Below the pieces are notes generated by a model that saw nothing but the letters and a program-made list of their open reading frames with translations, was not told the origin of the DNA and searched no databases. A DNA stretch of 64,000 nucleotides from NCBI RefSeq assembly GCF_018128285.1, contig NZ_CP072380.1:2790001-2854000 (forward strand), written 5' to 3'. The position numbers were made by a program, and so were the translations under genes. Source of the stretch: Atopobium sp. oral taxon 416. GTDB lineage: Bacteria > Actinomycetota > Coriobacteriia > Coriobacteriales > Atopobiaceae. Positions 24,721 through 33,567 of this stretch are shown here, piece by piece; the first letter of the stretch is position 1; every line of letters starts with the position of its first letter.

Positions 24721-25530
24721 TTAATCAGAATCCGCTTCTGCGCCGTTGATATAGACCGCAGAGAGCAGGGTGAAGATGTAGGCCTGGATGAAGGCGATCA
24801 TGAGCTCAACACCGTAGATCATCAAAAGCAGGAGCATCCACAGGATGGACATCGCGCCAGTGCCCACTGCCTGAGCGGTGATAGCACCATTGATCAGCGG
24901 GTCCAGGAAGATTGAGCACATGATTGCGAATGTACCCATGACCACGTGGCCTGCAAACATATTGCAGAATAGACGAACAGCCAATGTGATCAGACGCAGG
25001 AACGTTGAGAAGACCTCAATGATCCAGACCAAAATACGGATCGGCAACATGATGCCGCTCGGCGCCAGGGACTTCACATAGCCCCACAGGCCCTTTTTGC
25101 GGATGCCGACGTAGATGAAGTAGATGAAGGACATCAGAGCAATGGCACCCGTAACGCCAGTAGAGCCGGTACCCGGCCTCCAGGTCGGGAGCATGCCGAT
25201 GTAGTTTCCGAACAGAACAAAGAAGAACAGCGTTGCCAGGAACGGGAAATGCTTTCTCCAGGTGTCCCCCAGCATTGCCTTCGCGATATCGTTCTCAACG
25301 AACTCGATGAGGTACTCGATACCGTTCACGATCACGCCGTGCGGCACCATCGACTCGCTCTGCTTTTTGGTGAACACCAACAAAACGGCGACACACACCA
25401 CTGCAGCGATAATCATCCATACGGTATAGACCGTAAGTCCGACTGTCGTATCGCCGACGACTGCCTGAGGATAAAACGTATTGATGAGGTCGGTCATCGA
25501 CTTTGAAACCTCAGCAAAGGCTTCGCCCAC
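24721..25530 (-). CDS. atpB: ATP synthase Fo a subunit
   Basis: Membrane stator subunit forming the ion half-channels, 269 residues with five or six hydrophobic helices. The essential arginine is in LITLAVRLFCNMFAGH. The last helix region reads IAFIQAYIFTLLSAVYIN, as in the family. The GTG start at 25530 lies behind GAAGGGAAG. A later ATG (25497) is the alternative. The gene is separated by 84 bp from atpE. Confidence 0.94.
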   Translation of the reverse strand: MGEAFAEVSKSMTDLINTFYPQAVVGDTTVGLTVYTVWMIIAAVVCVAVLLVFTKKQSESMVPHGVIVNGIEYLIEFVENDIAKAMLGDTWRKHFPFLATLFFFVLFGNYIGMLPTWRPGTGSTGVTGAIALMSFIYFIYVGIRKKGLWGYVKSLAPSGIMLPIRILVWIIEVFSTFLRLITLAVRLFCNMFAGHVVMGTFAIMCSIFLDPLINGAITAQAVGTGAMSILWMLLLLMIYGVELMIAFIQAYIFTLLSAVYINGAEADSD

Positions 25531-25562
25531 GGTAACTACTTCCCTTCATTTACCCACACACG

Positions 25563-25838
25563 TCAACGCATGCGCACAAACGTGGATATACTTGCGATCA
25601 CATAGAGAGCCAGGAACGTGCCTACCGCCCAGATACTGAACAGCAAAAGATTTTCTCGCTGTGTCCCAGATACGATAGCGATCGCCATCGTCAGCAACAC
25701 AAAAGAGAAGATAAGGCACGCTATTGCCTTTCCCATTCCCGCTTTGGTCCGGTTAGCTTGTACCCGAATAAGAAGCACTATACCCGGTAATGCTGCCACG
25801 ATCCCACATATGACGGCAGTAGGGACAAAACTCACCAT
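25563..25838 (-). CDS. Small membrane protein in the atpI position
   Basis: About 91 residues with three predicted membrane helices (FVPTAVICGIVAALPGIVLL, IACLIFSFVLLTMAIAIVSG, IWAVGTFLALYVIASI). It is the first gene of the ATP synthase operon, where atpI (a c-ring assembly or Mg transport protein) usually sits, but the sequence itself is not a clear AtpI. AGAGGA precedes the ATG at 25838. Starts up to 10 codons further upstream are possible. Confidence 0.55.
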   Translation of the reverse strand: MVSFVPTAVICGIVAALPGIVLLIRVQANRTKAGMGKAIACLIFSFVLLTMAIAIVSGTQRENLLLFSIWAVGTFLALYVIASISTFVRMR

Positions 25839-25882
25839 CCGTCCTCTCTTCATGCTTTGCATGTACACGGTGCAAGAACATA

Positions 25883-25920
25883 ATTATAGAGTACTAGTCT
25901 GTACATATTTTTGCATAATT
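25883..25920 (-). promoter_or_regulatory. Candidate promoter of the ATP synthase operon
   Basis: On the minus strand a perfect TATAAT (25888-25883) lies about 45 bp before the first gene. A GTACAGACTAGTAC palindrome sits in its spacer and ATTATGCAAAA-like text (25920-25910) lies upstream. No good -35 hexamer is visible. The motif at the far end resembles the repeats before the SARP-type regulator. Confidence 0.4.
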
Positions 25921-26219
25921 ACAAGAAAACACCTGTGAATCAAACGATTTTTCAGGTAATTGGGTCACGACAGAAGGTCCACTTCTCGGCCGGGCCATAA
26001 CCCCAGCTCCCCTATGTCGTATCCATTATACTGCTCCCACAAACCATCGCAAACTCGCAAGCAGATGGGGTCACATGACAGTTTGTGACCCTCGCTGACA
26101 CGAGTACTTTCCCGTCCTCAAAGCCAGAAATCACAGTCCATCTGGATGTGACAGGAGCCCGCCATGTTAGCTAATTGCACCCCCCTAGACGGATTCTTGA
26201 GCTCGACAGTTCATCTAGG

Positions 26220-27438
26220 GAAACGATGATTAATGCCCCATAACGTGTCAGAGGGGACCGACCACACGACTTTTCGCAGCCGGAATGCGGGAAAGGCAGA
26301 AAAGGTTGCTCATCCAGCACGTGCAGGGGCCGCCATCCTTACATTTGTCCTGCCCCATGCACCGCAATAAGGCTCCAAGATGGATCAAGCGACGCTGAGA
26401 GCCGGGAGGTGCAGCCTGCCGGCAAAAGATGCACATGGGTAAGGTTTGCAAGGGCGAGGCAGACTCGAGTGTGCAGGCATCTTCTCTATCCCCCTGTAGC
26501 GCTTCCTTAAGGGGTCGAAGCGCCGCTTCACGATGAGGAAGGGTGCTTCTACCTTTAAGCGGCCGGATGCCTTCCTGGACTCGATGCCTTTCTCGGACAA
26601 GAGTGCACAGGCAAGGCCTTCTATGGTCGAAGGCTTCCTTAGCAACGCTTTAGCGCACAGATGAGAGGTGTGGGTCTTTATGCGTCCTTAAGGGCGCTTC
26701 GCTATACCTCTATAGCCTAAAGTCTGCGCAGCAGAACCTGTCATCTTCCCTTACGAGTGTGTGTGCCACAGGATATGTCAGATACATTCTAAGCGATCGT
26801 CTCCACACCGTGCACAAGGCCACCTGCGGCATCCACGCCGATATGCGCCTTGTATCCGATACGCCAGGCTCCCCCTTTCTTGGACTGGTGCACTTTAAGG
26901 GTCGCGTGCAAGGTCTTTGTTCTTCGTTAAGCTTTAAGGCCCAGGTGAAGGTCACATCCACCATGGAGCCGCCCCGCATCATGATCCCTGCCTTCTTAAG
27001 TTCTAAGTCCAGGCGCAAAGCACAAGCCTTGCCGAACTCCTCTCGCTTTAAGGTTATGGCACATCTTCGCGCTCGTTGTTGTGTCTGGCACCTGCGCCTG
27101 CATGAGGTCTGCGTGCACAGAAGCGCTGATAGGAGTGGCAATCCAGGATAGCATCTTTAGGTTCCCTCGTCTGAGAGCCCAAACATGACCTGCAACAGAT
27201 ACATCCTAAGCATCGTCTTTGCAGCGCGCACATACCTGACAAGAGCCTGTCCGTGGTAGCTGGTATCTACCAGTGCAATCCAGCTATCCCACACAACGAT
27301 TGTATCCATCCGCTCCAGGAGTGCCTCTCGCCCAGTCTTTCTCCTTAGACCTTAGGATTTAAGGTCCTAAAAGCTCATCAGGCTGTCCATATCTTCCTTT
27401 TGGATATGCTGGAATGTGTGGATGTAGCTATACCATAT
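26220..27438 (-). mobile_element. IS5-family element copy A, decayed and truncated
   Basis: Begins with the terminal sequence GGAAACGATGATTAAT next to CTAG. On the minus strand it carries IS5 transposase text in broken frames: GGSMVDVTFTWALKL, GYKAHIGVDAAGGLVHGVETIA followed by TAG, REDDRF, and ESRKASGRLKVEAPFLIVKRR. It matches copy C (62492-63837) closely but stops at 27438, lacking about the last 125 bp and the other terminal repeat. The transposase cannot be made: it has an amber codon and several frameshifts, most of them shared with the other copies. Confidence 0.75.
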
Positions 27439-27690
27439 TCCGATGGGCATTGCGCAAGCAATCTGGACACTCTAGCCAGCAAACCGGCATGCATCCCATT
27501 TCAGGAGAAAGCATATTGATGAGAATTCTTCCAAACGAAGCAAACGCTGGATTGCACATAGCAAACCCAGACAAACCTTTTGTAGAGAACTTTACCAGCT
27601 TCGGAATCCAGCCCGCCATGATATCAGCATCGCTCAGCACAGGGACTTCCGAGCCTTTAAGCTCGGAAGCCCCTGCTAGTCATCTCTCCA
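27428..27690 (-). pseudogene. Unidentified ORF fragment between ilvD-like gene and IS5 copy A
   Basis: An open frame gives LAGASELKGSEVPVLSD, AGWIPKLVKFSTKG and a cysteine-rich end MGCMPVCWLECPDCL. It is in frame with a short upstream segment (GHSMER) through a single TGA. I do not recognise the family. It may be the remains of a gene that followed the dehydratase and was cut by the IS, or chance coding. The GCTTCCGAGC/GCTCGGAAG inverted repeat inside it lacks a T-run and is not a good terminator. Confidence 0.3.
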
Positions 27691-27718
27691 TGCTATGCCC
27701 CACAACCGCAATAGAAAA

Positions 27719-29497
27719 CTACTCCATGTAGCCGCCCTTGATTGCCGAAACCGCATGCTCAGTGAAAAACTTGAGCGTACCGGAGGTATAGCGGTTTGGC
27801 TTCGGCTTCCAAGCAGCGCGGCGTTTAGCGAGCACGGCATCGACCTCAGCGTGGTCCATCTCTTTGCCAGCGATACCGACGATCTCGAGAGAGCGACCGG
27901 GAATATCGATGCGGATCAGGTCACCTTCCTCGACAAGAGCAATTGGACCGCCTACGGCTGCCTCAGGCGAAACATGGCCGATAGCCGGACCCTTGGAGGC
28001 ACCGGAGAAGCGACCATCAGTGATAAGTGCAATGCTTGCACCGAGCTCAGGATCGCTTGCAATGGCTTCAGTGGTATAGAACATCTCGGGCATACCGGAG
28101 CCCTTGGGACCTTCGTAGCGGATGATCACAGCATCGCCCGGCTTGATTTCATGCGTAAGCACAGCATGTATTGCATCCTCCTCGCAGTCGAAGGGACGTG
28201 CCTTGAGCGTAGCCTTGAACATCTCGCGCGGCACGACAGTGTGCTTCACAACAGCGCCGTCAGGAGCAAGGTTTCCGTGGAGAATAGCGATGGAGCCATC
28301 GGTACCGAATGCCTGGTCGAACGGGCGGATGATATCCTCGCGCTTGAGGCCCCACTTCTCAAGGTAGTGCCCGCACCTCTCGTAGTAACCATTGGCCTTG
28401 AGGTCCTCGAGATTCTCGCCGAGCGTCTTGCCGGTAACGGTCATGACATCGAGGTGGAGCATCGACTTGATCTCCTCCATGATGCGCGGCACGCCGCCTG
28501 CATAGTAGAAGAACTGTGCAGGCCACTCACCCGCAGGACGGACATTGAGCAGATAGTGAGCGCCACGGTGCAGGCGATCGAAGTCATCGGCAGTTATCTC
28601 GATGCCGAATTCACGGGCAATTGTGGGGATATGCAGCAGGGAGTTGGTCGACCCGGAGATGGCAGCGTGGACCATGATGACATTCTCGAAGGACTCCTTG
28701 GTCACGATATCACGAGGGCAGAGATTATGTTCAGAGAGCCAGACAGACTGGCGTCCGGCTGCACGAGCGAACTCGCGCAGATCCGAACTCGTGGCAGGCA
28801 GCAGCGCTGTGCCAGGAAGCGTGAGGCCCAGAGCTTCGGCTGTCACCTGCATGGTAGACGCCGTGCCCATAAACGAGCAGGCACCACAGCTCGGACAGGC
28901 ATTGTGCTTGGCAAACTCGAATTCTTCCTCGGAAATTTCGCCACGCTCGTAACGGGCGGAGATGGCGCCGAGCTGCTCGAGCGTGAGCAGATGGGGACCA
29001 GCATCCATGACGCCACCAGTGACGACAATCGACGGGATATTGATGCGGCCTAGAGCCATGAGATTTGCAGGCAGGCCCTTGTCACAGCTCGCAACGAATA
29101 CGCCTGCATCGAACGGGGTGGCCTTAGCATGAATCTCGATCATATTGGCAATCATGTCACGGCTCGGCAGTGAATAGTTGATACCGTCATGCCCCTGGGC
29201 TTCGCCGTCGCAGATGTCGGTGCAGAAATAGCGAGCTCCGTGTCCGCCAGCCTCGGCGACACCTTTGCGGACTTCCTCGACGAGTTCGAACAGGCCCTCA
29301 GAGCCTGGATGCGAATCTCCGAAGGTGGATTCGATGATAATCTGCGGCTTGTCGAGATCCTCGACAGTCCAGCCAGTTCCCAGACGCAGTGGATCCATCT
29401 CGGGGCTTATCTTGCGGAACTTTCCAGAACGCGGCTGAAGCTTTGTAGCCAGGTCAGCAGCCTCCTGCCGAATCTTGGATTTTGTTTCTTCTTCCAT
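27719..29497 (-). CDS. IlvD/Edd-family dehydratase, probably for a sugar acid
   Basis: A 592-residue iron-sulfur dehydratase of the dihydroxy-acid/6-phosphogluconate dehydratase family. The cluster cysteines lie in YFCTDICDGEAQGHDG, VASCDKGLPANL and NACPSCGACSFMGTA. GSTNSLLHIP and ITDGRFSGASKGPAIGHVSPEAA are the other signatures. IlvD itself makes branched-chain keto acids, but the neighbours are a GntP-type gluconate permease and a FadR-type regulator, with no other ilv gene. An aldonate dehydratase (gluconate or similar to the 2-keto-3-deoxy acid) is therefore the better inference. The ATG at 29497 follows AGAGGAGAG. Confidence 0.8.
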   Translation of the reverse strand: MEEETKSKIRQEAADLATKLQPRSGKFRKISPEMDPLRLGTGWTVEDLDKPQIIIESTFGDSHPGSEGLFELVEEVRKGVAEAGGHGARYFCTDICDGEAQGHDGINYSLPSRDMIANMIEIHAKATPFDAGVFVASCDKGLPANLMALGRINIPSIVVTGGVMDAGPHLLTLEQLGAISARYERGEISEEEFEFAKHNACPSCGACSFMGTASTMQVTAEALGLTLPGTALLPATSSDLREFARAAGRQSVWLSEHNLCPRDIVTKESFENVIMVHAAISGSTNSLLHIPTIAREFGIEITADDFDRLHRGAHYLLNVRPAGEWPAQFFYYAGGVPRIMEEIKSMLHLDVMTVTGKTLGENLEDLKANGYYERCGHYLEKWGLKREDIIRPFDQAFGTDGSIAILHGNLAPDGAVVKHTVVPREMFKATLKARPFDCEEDAIHAVLTHEIKPGDAVIIRYEGPKGSGMPEMFYTTEAIASDPELGASIALITDGRFSGASKGPAIGHVSPEAAVGGPIALVEEGDLIRIDIPGRSLEIVGIAGKEMDHAEVDAVLAKRRAAWKPKPNRYTSGTLKFFTEHAVSAIKGGYME

Positions 29498-29575
29498 GGT
29501 TCTCTCCTCTTTCTCTAGCTTGTTTGCTAACCGATGGCTTCAATAGAAAACAGAGCACAATGCGGGCAGGCACCG

Positions 29576-30937
29576 CTAGGCAAAGACCGAAATCACGAGC
29601 GCGCAGGCAAGGCCGACGATACCGATAATCGTCTCCATGACTGCCCAGCTCTTGAGGGTCGTCTTTTCGTCGATCTCTAGGAACGAAGAGCACATCCAGA
29701 AGCCTGCATCGTTGACATGGGAAAGCGCAGTAGCGCCGCCGCAGATGGCAAGGCAGATAGCAGCGCGCATGAGCACGGAAGCGCCAGAAACTGCAGGAAT
29801 TGCCGCCATAATGCCAGATGCCATGGTCATAGCTACAATCGAGCTACCGACGGAAGCACGGACAAGCGCAGCTATAAGAAAGCCCACAACGACAAGCGGA
29901 AGCGGAGAGCTTTCGAGCAGGGGTCCTATGATCTGGCCCAAGCCACAGTCCTGGAGCATCCAACGGATAACGCCGCCACAGGCAATAACAAGAAGAATCA
30001 TGCCGACTGGCTTGAGGGAACGATCGAGCAGTGCCCTGAGCTCAGATCCAGAGTAACCACGACGAGCGCCGAGGAAATACATGGCAATGAGCGTAGCAAT
30101 CGTAAGGGCGACAAACGGCTTACCAAGGAAGGAGAGGACAGACGCTACAGTCTCAGACATCGCGATGCAGGACGAAAGCGTGCCAAGAAGTATCAGACAG
30201 AGCGGCGTAAGTACGATCGCGATGACCATGCCGAATGACGGAGGCTCCTTCTCGTCGCCCACCCTTTCAGCTGCGGTGATGTGCTCGGGGACCGGTGCGA
30301 AGATGCGGCTACCGACATGGCGGCCCCATGCGATACCTGCAGCACCCATTGCGATGAATGCAGTGGGAATGCCGACAAGAATCATCGTACCAAGGTCGAC
30401 GTTGAGTGTGTCAGCAACGAGCACCGAGCCAGCCGAAGGCGGCACGAACGCATAACCCGCAGCAAGTCCAGCCAGAAGGGCAATCCCGTAGTAGAGTGTG
30501 GACTTCTTAGTCTGCGCAGCAATACTGAAGGCAAGAGGAATCAGTACGACGACGCCGGCCTCAAAGAATACGGTGGTGCCGATAATCAAGCCGGTAATGC
30601 CAAGTGCCCAGCTGGAGTGACTCTGACCAAACTTCCTAATAAACGTCTGAGCGATTTCCTTCGCTCCACCACTTTCCTCGAGGATCTGGCCAAACATAGA
30701 ACCCAAGCCAATAAGCAGGGCAATGTTCTGCAAGGTCGTGCCCACGCCTTTGGTGACGGTCTCCGCCACAAGGTCAAGCGGCATTCCAGCACCTATGCCA
30801 ATGACAATAGCCGAGACCAACATGGAAAGAACCGGGTGCAGCTTGAACTTGATGATCAGAGCAAGCAGCAATGCGATGCCGACAACCGCTGAAACGGCGA
30901 GCCTGGCTGGATCAGCCGCGAATACAGGGTCTGCCAT
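29576..30937 (-). CDS. GntP-family sugar-acid permease
   Basis: A 453-residue inner-membrane proton symporter of the gluconate permease family, with about 12 hydrophobic helices. Characteristic stretches are GMPLDLVAETVTKGVG, IGLGSMFGQILEESGGAKEIAQT, FFEAGVVVLIPLAF and a C-terminal AICGGATALSHVNDAGFW. It begins an operon with the dehydratase, 78 bp ahead of it. The ATG is preceded by TTTGGAGGAG. The likely substrate is gluconate or a related aldonate, judged by family and context. Confidence 0.88.
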   Translation of the reverse strand: MADPVFAADPARLAVSAVVGIALLLALIIKFKLHPVLSMLVSAIVIGIGAGMPLDLVAETVTKGVGTTLQNIALLIGLGSMFGQILEESGGAKEIAQTFIRKFGQSHSSWALGITGLIIGTTVFFEAGVVVLIPLAFSIAAQTKKSTLYYGIALLAGLAAGYAFVPPSAGSVLVADTLNVDLGTMILVGIPTAFIAMGAAGIAWGRHVGSRIFAPVPEHITAAERVGDEKEPPSFGMVIAIVLTPLCLILLGTLSSCIAMSETVASVLSFLGKPFVALTIATLIAMYFLGARRGYSGSELRALLDRSLKPVGMILLVIACGGVIRWMLQDCGLGQIIGPLLESSPLPLVVVGFLIAALVRASVGSSIVAMTMASGIMAAIPAVSGASVLMRAAICLAICGGATALSHVNDAGFWMCSSFLEIDEKTTLKSWAVMETIIGIVGLACALVISVFA

Positions 30938-31161
30938 GTCTCCTCCAAAGTCATCAGACCTTTTAAATTCATCTGATGATTATAGCGGAAATAGAATCAT
31001 TTGATATTTAAAACCGTGATTTTGGCCTAATTCATCTGATGTTTTCTCGTCTACGGTAGGTATTAAACTGCAAACGGTATATACAACACATCATTTGGCA
31101 GGCAACCGCCTACTAGTGCCGTAAGATAGCTCTGATGGATTCAAACGGAGAAGGCGACACA
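30938..31161. promoter_or_regulatory. Divergent promoter/operator region between permease and FadR-type regulator
   Basis: Contains the palindrome TCATCTGATGA at 30969-30979 and a second TCATCTGATG at 31032-31041, with looser versions TCATTTGATA near 30998 and ATCATTTGG near 31091. The repeated palindrome between two divergent genes is the natural operator candidate for the FadR-type repressor encoded to the right. Confidence 0.55.
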
Positions 31162-31848
31162 ATGGCTCAACCAAAATCTGGACTCCCCGAGCAAGTATCG
31201 AAACAGATCATTCAGCTCATCCTAAATGAAGGCCTCAAGCAAGGCGACCGTCTGCCTAATGAGACCGTCCTCTCAGAAAAGCTTGGCGTAGGACGCAGCT
31301 CTGTCCGCGAAGCCATGAAGCTTCTCCGGTCCCGCAATATTGTGAGCATCCGCCAAGGCTCAGGCACCTACGTCTCATCAAACCCAGGAATTGCCAGCGA
31401 TCCACTTGGATTCACGTTCATCGAAGACAAGCGCCGTCTCGCACGAGATCTGCTCGAAGTCCGTTTTATGATAGAGCCCCAGATGGCTGGCATGGCTGCT
31501 GAAAAGGCTACCGCCGATCAAGTTCAGAACATCAAAAAGCTCTGCGACGAGACCGAGAAGCTAGCAGCGGCCGGAGAAGACTACTCTGCCGCCGACACCG
31601 CATTTCACTCTGCCATTGCCGAAAGCTGCGGGAACATGGTAATCCCCCGGTTGATGGGCATCCTCAAGTACTCAGTGCCACTCTTCATCGATGTAACGGG
31701 AAAGCAGCTCATCGCCGAGACGATCCGCACGCACCGCGCTATCGCCGATTCCATCGCCGCGCACGATTCCACCGCTGCGCATGACGCCATGTACCTGCAT
31801 CTCGTCTACAACCGCAACATCATCGTGAACGAGACCGACCAGGAGTAG
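31162..31848 (+). CDS. FadR-subfamily GntR transcriptional regulator
   Basis: About 228 residues. The N-terminal winged helix shows EQVSKQIIQLILNEGLKQGD, then NETVLSEKLGVGRSSVREAM and GSGTYVSS. A C-terminal FCD helical ligand domain follows (LLEVRFMIEPQMAGMAA, DTAFHSAIAESCGN, HRAIADSIAAHD) with the histidines that bind metal in this family. It probably represses the adjacent permease-dehydratase operon until the sugar acid or a product binds. The start at 31162 is preferred because GGAGAAGG precedes it; an ATG 9 codons earlier lacks a site. Confidence 0.87.
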   Translation: MAQPKSGLPEQVSKQIIQLILNEGLKQGDRLPNETVLSEKLGVGRSSVREAMKLLRSRNIVSIRQGSGTYVSSNPGIASDPLGFTFIEDKRRLARDLLEVRFMIEPQMAGMAAEKATADQVQNIKKLCDETEKLAAAGEDYSAADTAFHSAIAESCGNMVIPRLMGILKYSVPLFIDVTGKQLIAETIRTHRAIADSIAAHDSTAAHDAMYLHLVYNRNIIVNETDQE

Positions 31849-31855
31849 CAGGTTC

Positions 31856-32006
31856 TGACTTGGATCCCGCATTTCGCACATCACAACTCAAATCCCAAAT
31901 AAACATGATTTGAGTAGGCAATGAGCCTCAGGAGAAATGACGACTCGTGTATGATCGACAATACCTCACCAAAGAGCAACACGCCTACCTGCTTGAACTC
32001 GATGCG
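31856..32006 (+). pseudogene. Left-end fragment 1 of an IS-associated HTH element, interrupted by IS5 copy B
   Basis: Starts TGACTTGGATCCCGCATTTC, matching the TGATCTGGACCC starts at 46122 and 56137. It contains the beginning of an ORF reading VYDRQYLTKEQHAYLLELDAL, parallel to MIDGKFTKEEHTYLISLDAL at 46218. The frame is broken at 32007-32010 by the IS5-family insertion and appears to resume as LDGLPLAAS after 37721. It begins 7 bp after the FadR-type gene. Confidence 0.5.
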
Positions 32007-32206
32007 CTAGGGAAACGATAATTAATTCGCCTCGATGAGGTAGCTGGGGCTGTACGCTGTATGCCGCCGGCTTAAAATGTCTCGAACCACACAGTGCCCA
32101 TACCCACATAGATACCTATATGTCTTCTGGATATGGTATAGCTACATCCACACATTCCAGCATATCCAAAAGACAGATATGGGCAGCCAGATGAGCTTTT
32201 AGGACC

Positions 32207-33289
32207 GGCAGATTGTCAAGCTGAGTGCAACATCTCCCTAAAGACCTCGTTGGCTGTCCTGTATCCAAGGACCTTCCTTGGTCTGTCGCAGATCAGCTCC
32301 ACCGCATGCTGCACCTCCTCGTTTGTGACCTTTTCGAAGTCGCTGCCCTTAGGGGAAGAACTTGCGCAGGAGCCCGTTGGTGTTCTTAACTGTTAGCTTC
32401 TGCCATAGATGGTGAGGGTCGCAGAAGTAGAACTGCACGCCTCAAAGGGCCTTTGTGAGCCCTGTATGCCCTGCGAACTGCTTGCCCCTATCCGGGGTGA
32501 GCGTCTCGAGGGGACGTCCCTGCAAAAGCCCGAAGGCGGCCTTAGAGACGCTCCCGCTGTCGTGGTGGCTCTTTCCGCGGCCAAGCAGCCTCACTGCCCT
32601 GTCGGCAAGCACGAGCAGGCACATGGGCCCGGCTGCCACGAGCGTGTCGTCTGCCAAGTCTTCGAGGCGAGACCTCTCATCGGCCTGCTTGGGCCTTTCC
32701 TTTACGCCGTGTAAGATCTCGATCTTGCCTTTGGTCTTAGGCCTCTTGCTGCGCAGGTGGTGCCGCACCTGGCCTTCGGGGCCGAATCCCGACAGGTCGA
32801 GGGCGGCGGCTATGGACCTGCCGGTAAGAATAGTCGGCAGGCTCAACGACGCACCTGCCGCCACCCTCGAGCCTGAGATGTCGTCTATCTCCTCCAGGGA
32901 CCAGTGTCTGTCCATGATGAGTAAGCGCACCTTCTGCGTAAGCGCAGGGTCTGAAAGCCGCCTTTTCGCCCTGTATCTCCTGCGGCGCTCATCCGCCCTC
33001 CTTTTGAGCAGTACATGCCCTAAAGTGTCCGTGCCGTGCGTTCCTCTTGAGCTTGTGGCAGACGCTGGAGCTGTCCTTGCCGATCTCTGCCGCGATATAG
33101 CCGATTGGCCTTCCCTTGTGCCATACAGCGTGGCTATGCAGTCCCTCTCCTGTAGGCTTGAGATGCTTGTAGTGGCACATTCCTTCTATCTTTCGACGTT
33201 GATTGAGACAACCAACATCGTAGCCTTCCGGAGTGTGCCACGCTTGCATTCAGCGGGCCATCCTGTTGCACTCAGAATGCTAATCTGCC
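32207..33289 (-). mobile_element. IS30-family element copy 1, decayed, with 3-bp target duplication
   Basis: A 1083-bp element with imperfect terminal repeats (GGCAGATTGTCAAGCTGAGT and the complement of GGCAGATTAGCATTCTGAGT) inside IS5 copy B. The flanking ACC (32204-32206 and 33290-33292) is a target duplication. The minus strand encodes IS30 transposase in pieces: an N-terminal HTH (GRPIGYIAAEIGKDSSSVCH), DRHWSLEEIDDI, the DDE core text (DTLVAAGPMCLLVLADRA, LETLTPDRGKQFAGH), and the tail RPRKVLGYRTANEVF. A frameshift after CTAQK, a TGA before GVQFYFCDPHH, and an extra T after FFP break the frame. Confidence 0.85.
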
Positions 33290-33438
33290 ACCTTAAATCC
33301 TAAGGTCTAAGGAGAAAGACCCGGCGAGAGGCACACCTGGAGCAAATGGATGCGATCGTTGTGTGGGATAGCTGGATTGTTCTGGTAGATACCAGCTACC
33401 ACAGACAGGCTCTTGTCAGGCATATGCGCGCTGCAAAG

Positions 33439-33462
33439 ACGATGCTTTAGACGATGCTTTAG
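33439..33462. repeat. 12-bp tandem duplication at the left edge of the IS1111-like element
   Basis: ACGATGCTTTAG occurs twice in a row (33439-33450, 33451-33462), ending exactly at the left junction of the inserted element. The other IS5 copies have this sequence only once. Confidence 0.7.
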
Positions 33463-33567
33463 ATAATATGAAGTGACCTCACATTAGTAGCAACGTGGAT
33501 TTGCCGCTATACGATAGGTGTTTAACATAAAGTAAGCTGGTTTACCACATACAAAAGGAGATCACTA

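Noticed and set aside
27660-27690. GCTTCCGAGC/GCTCGGAAG hairpin as a terminator of the dehydratase operon
   Set aside because: No T-run follows on either strand, and it lies within an open frame that continues on the minus strand.
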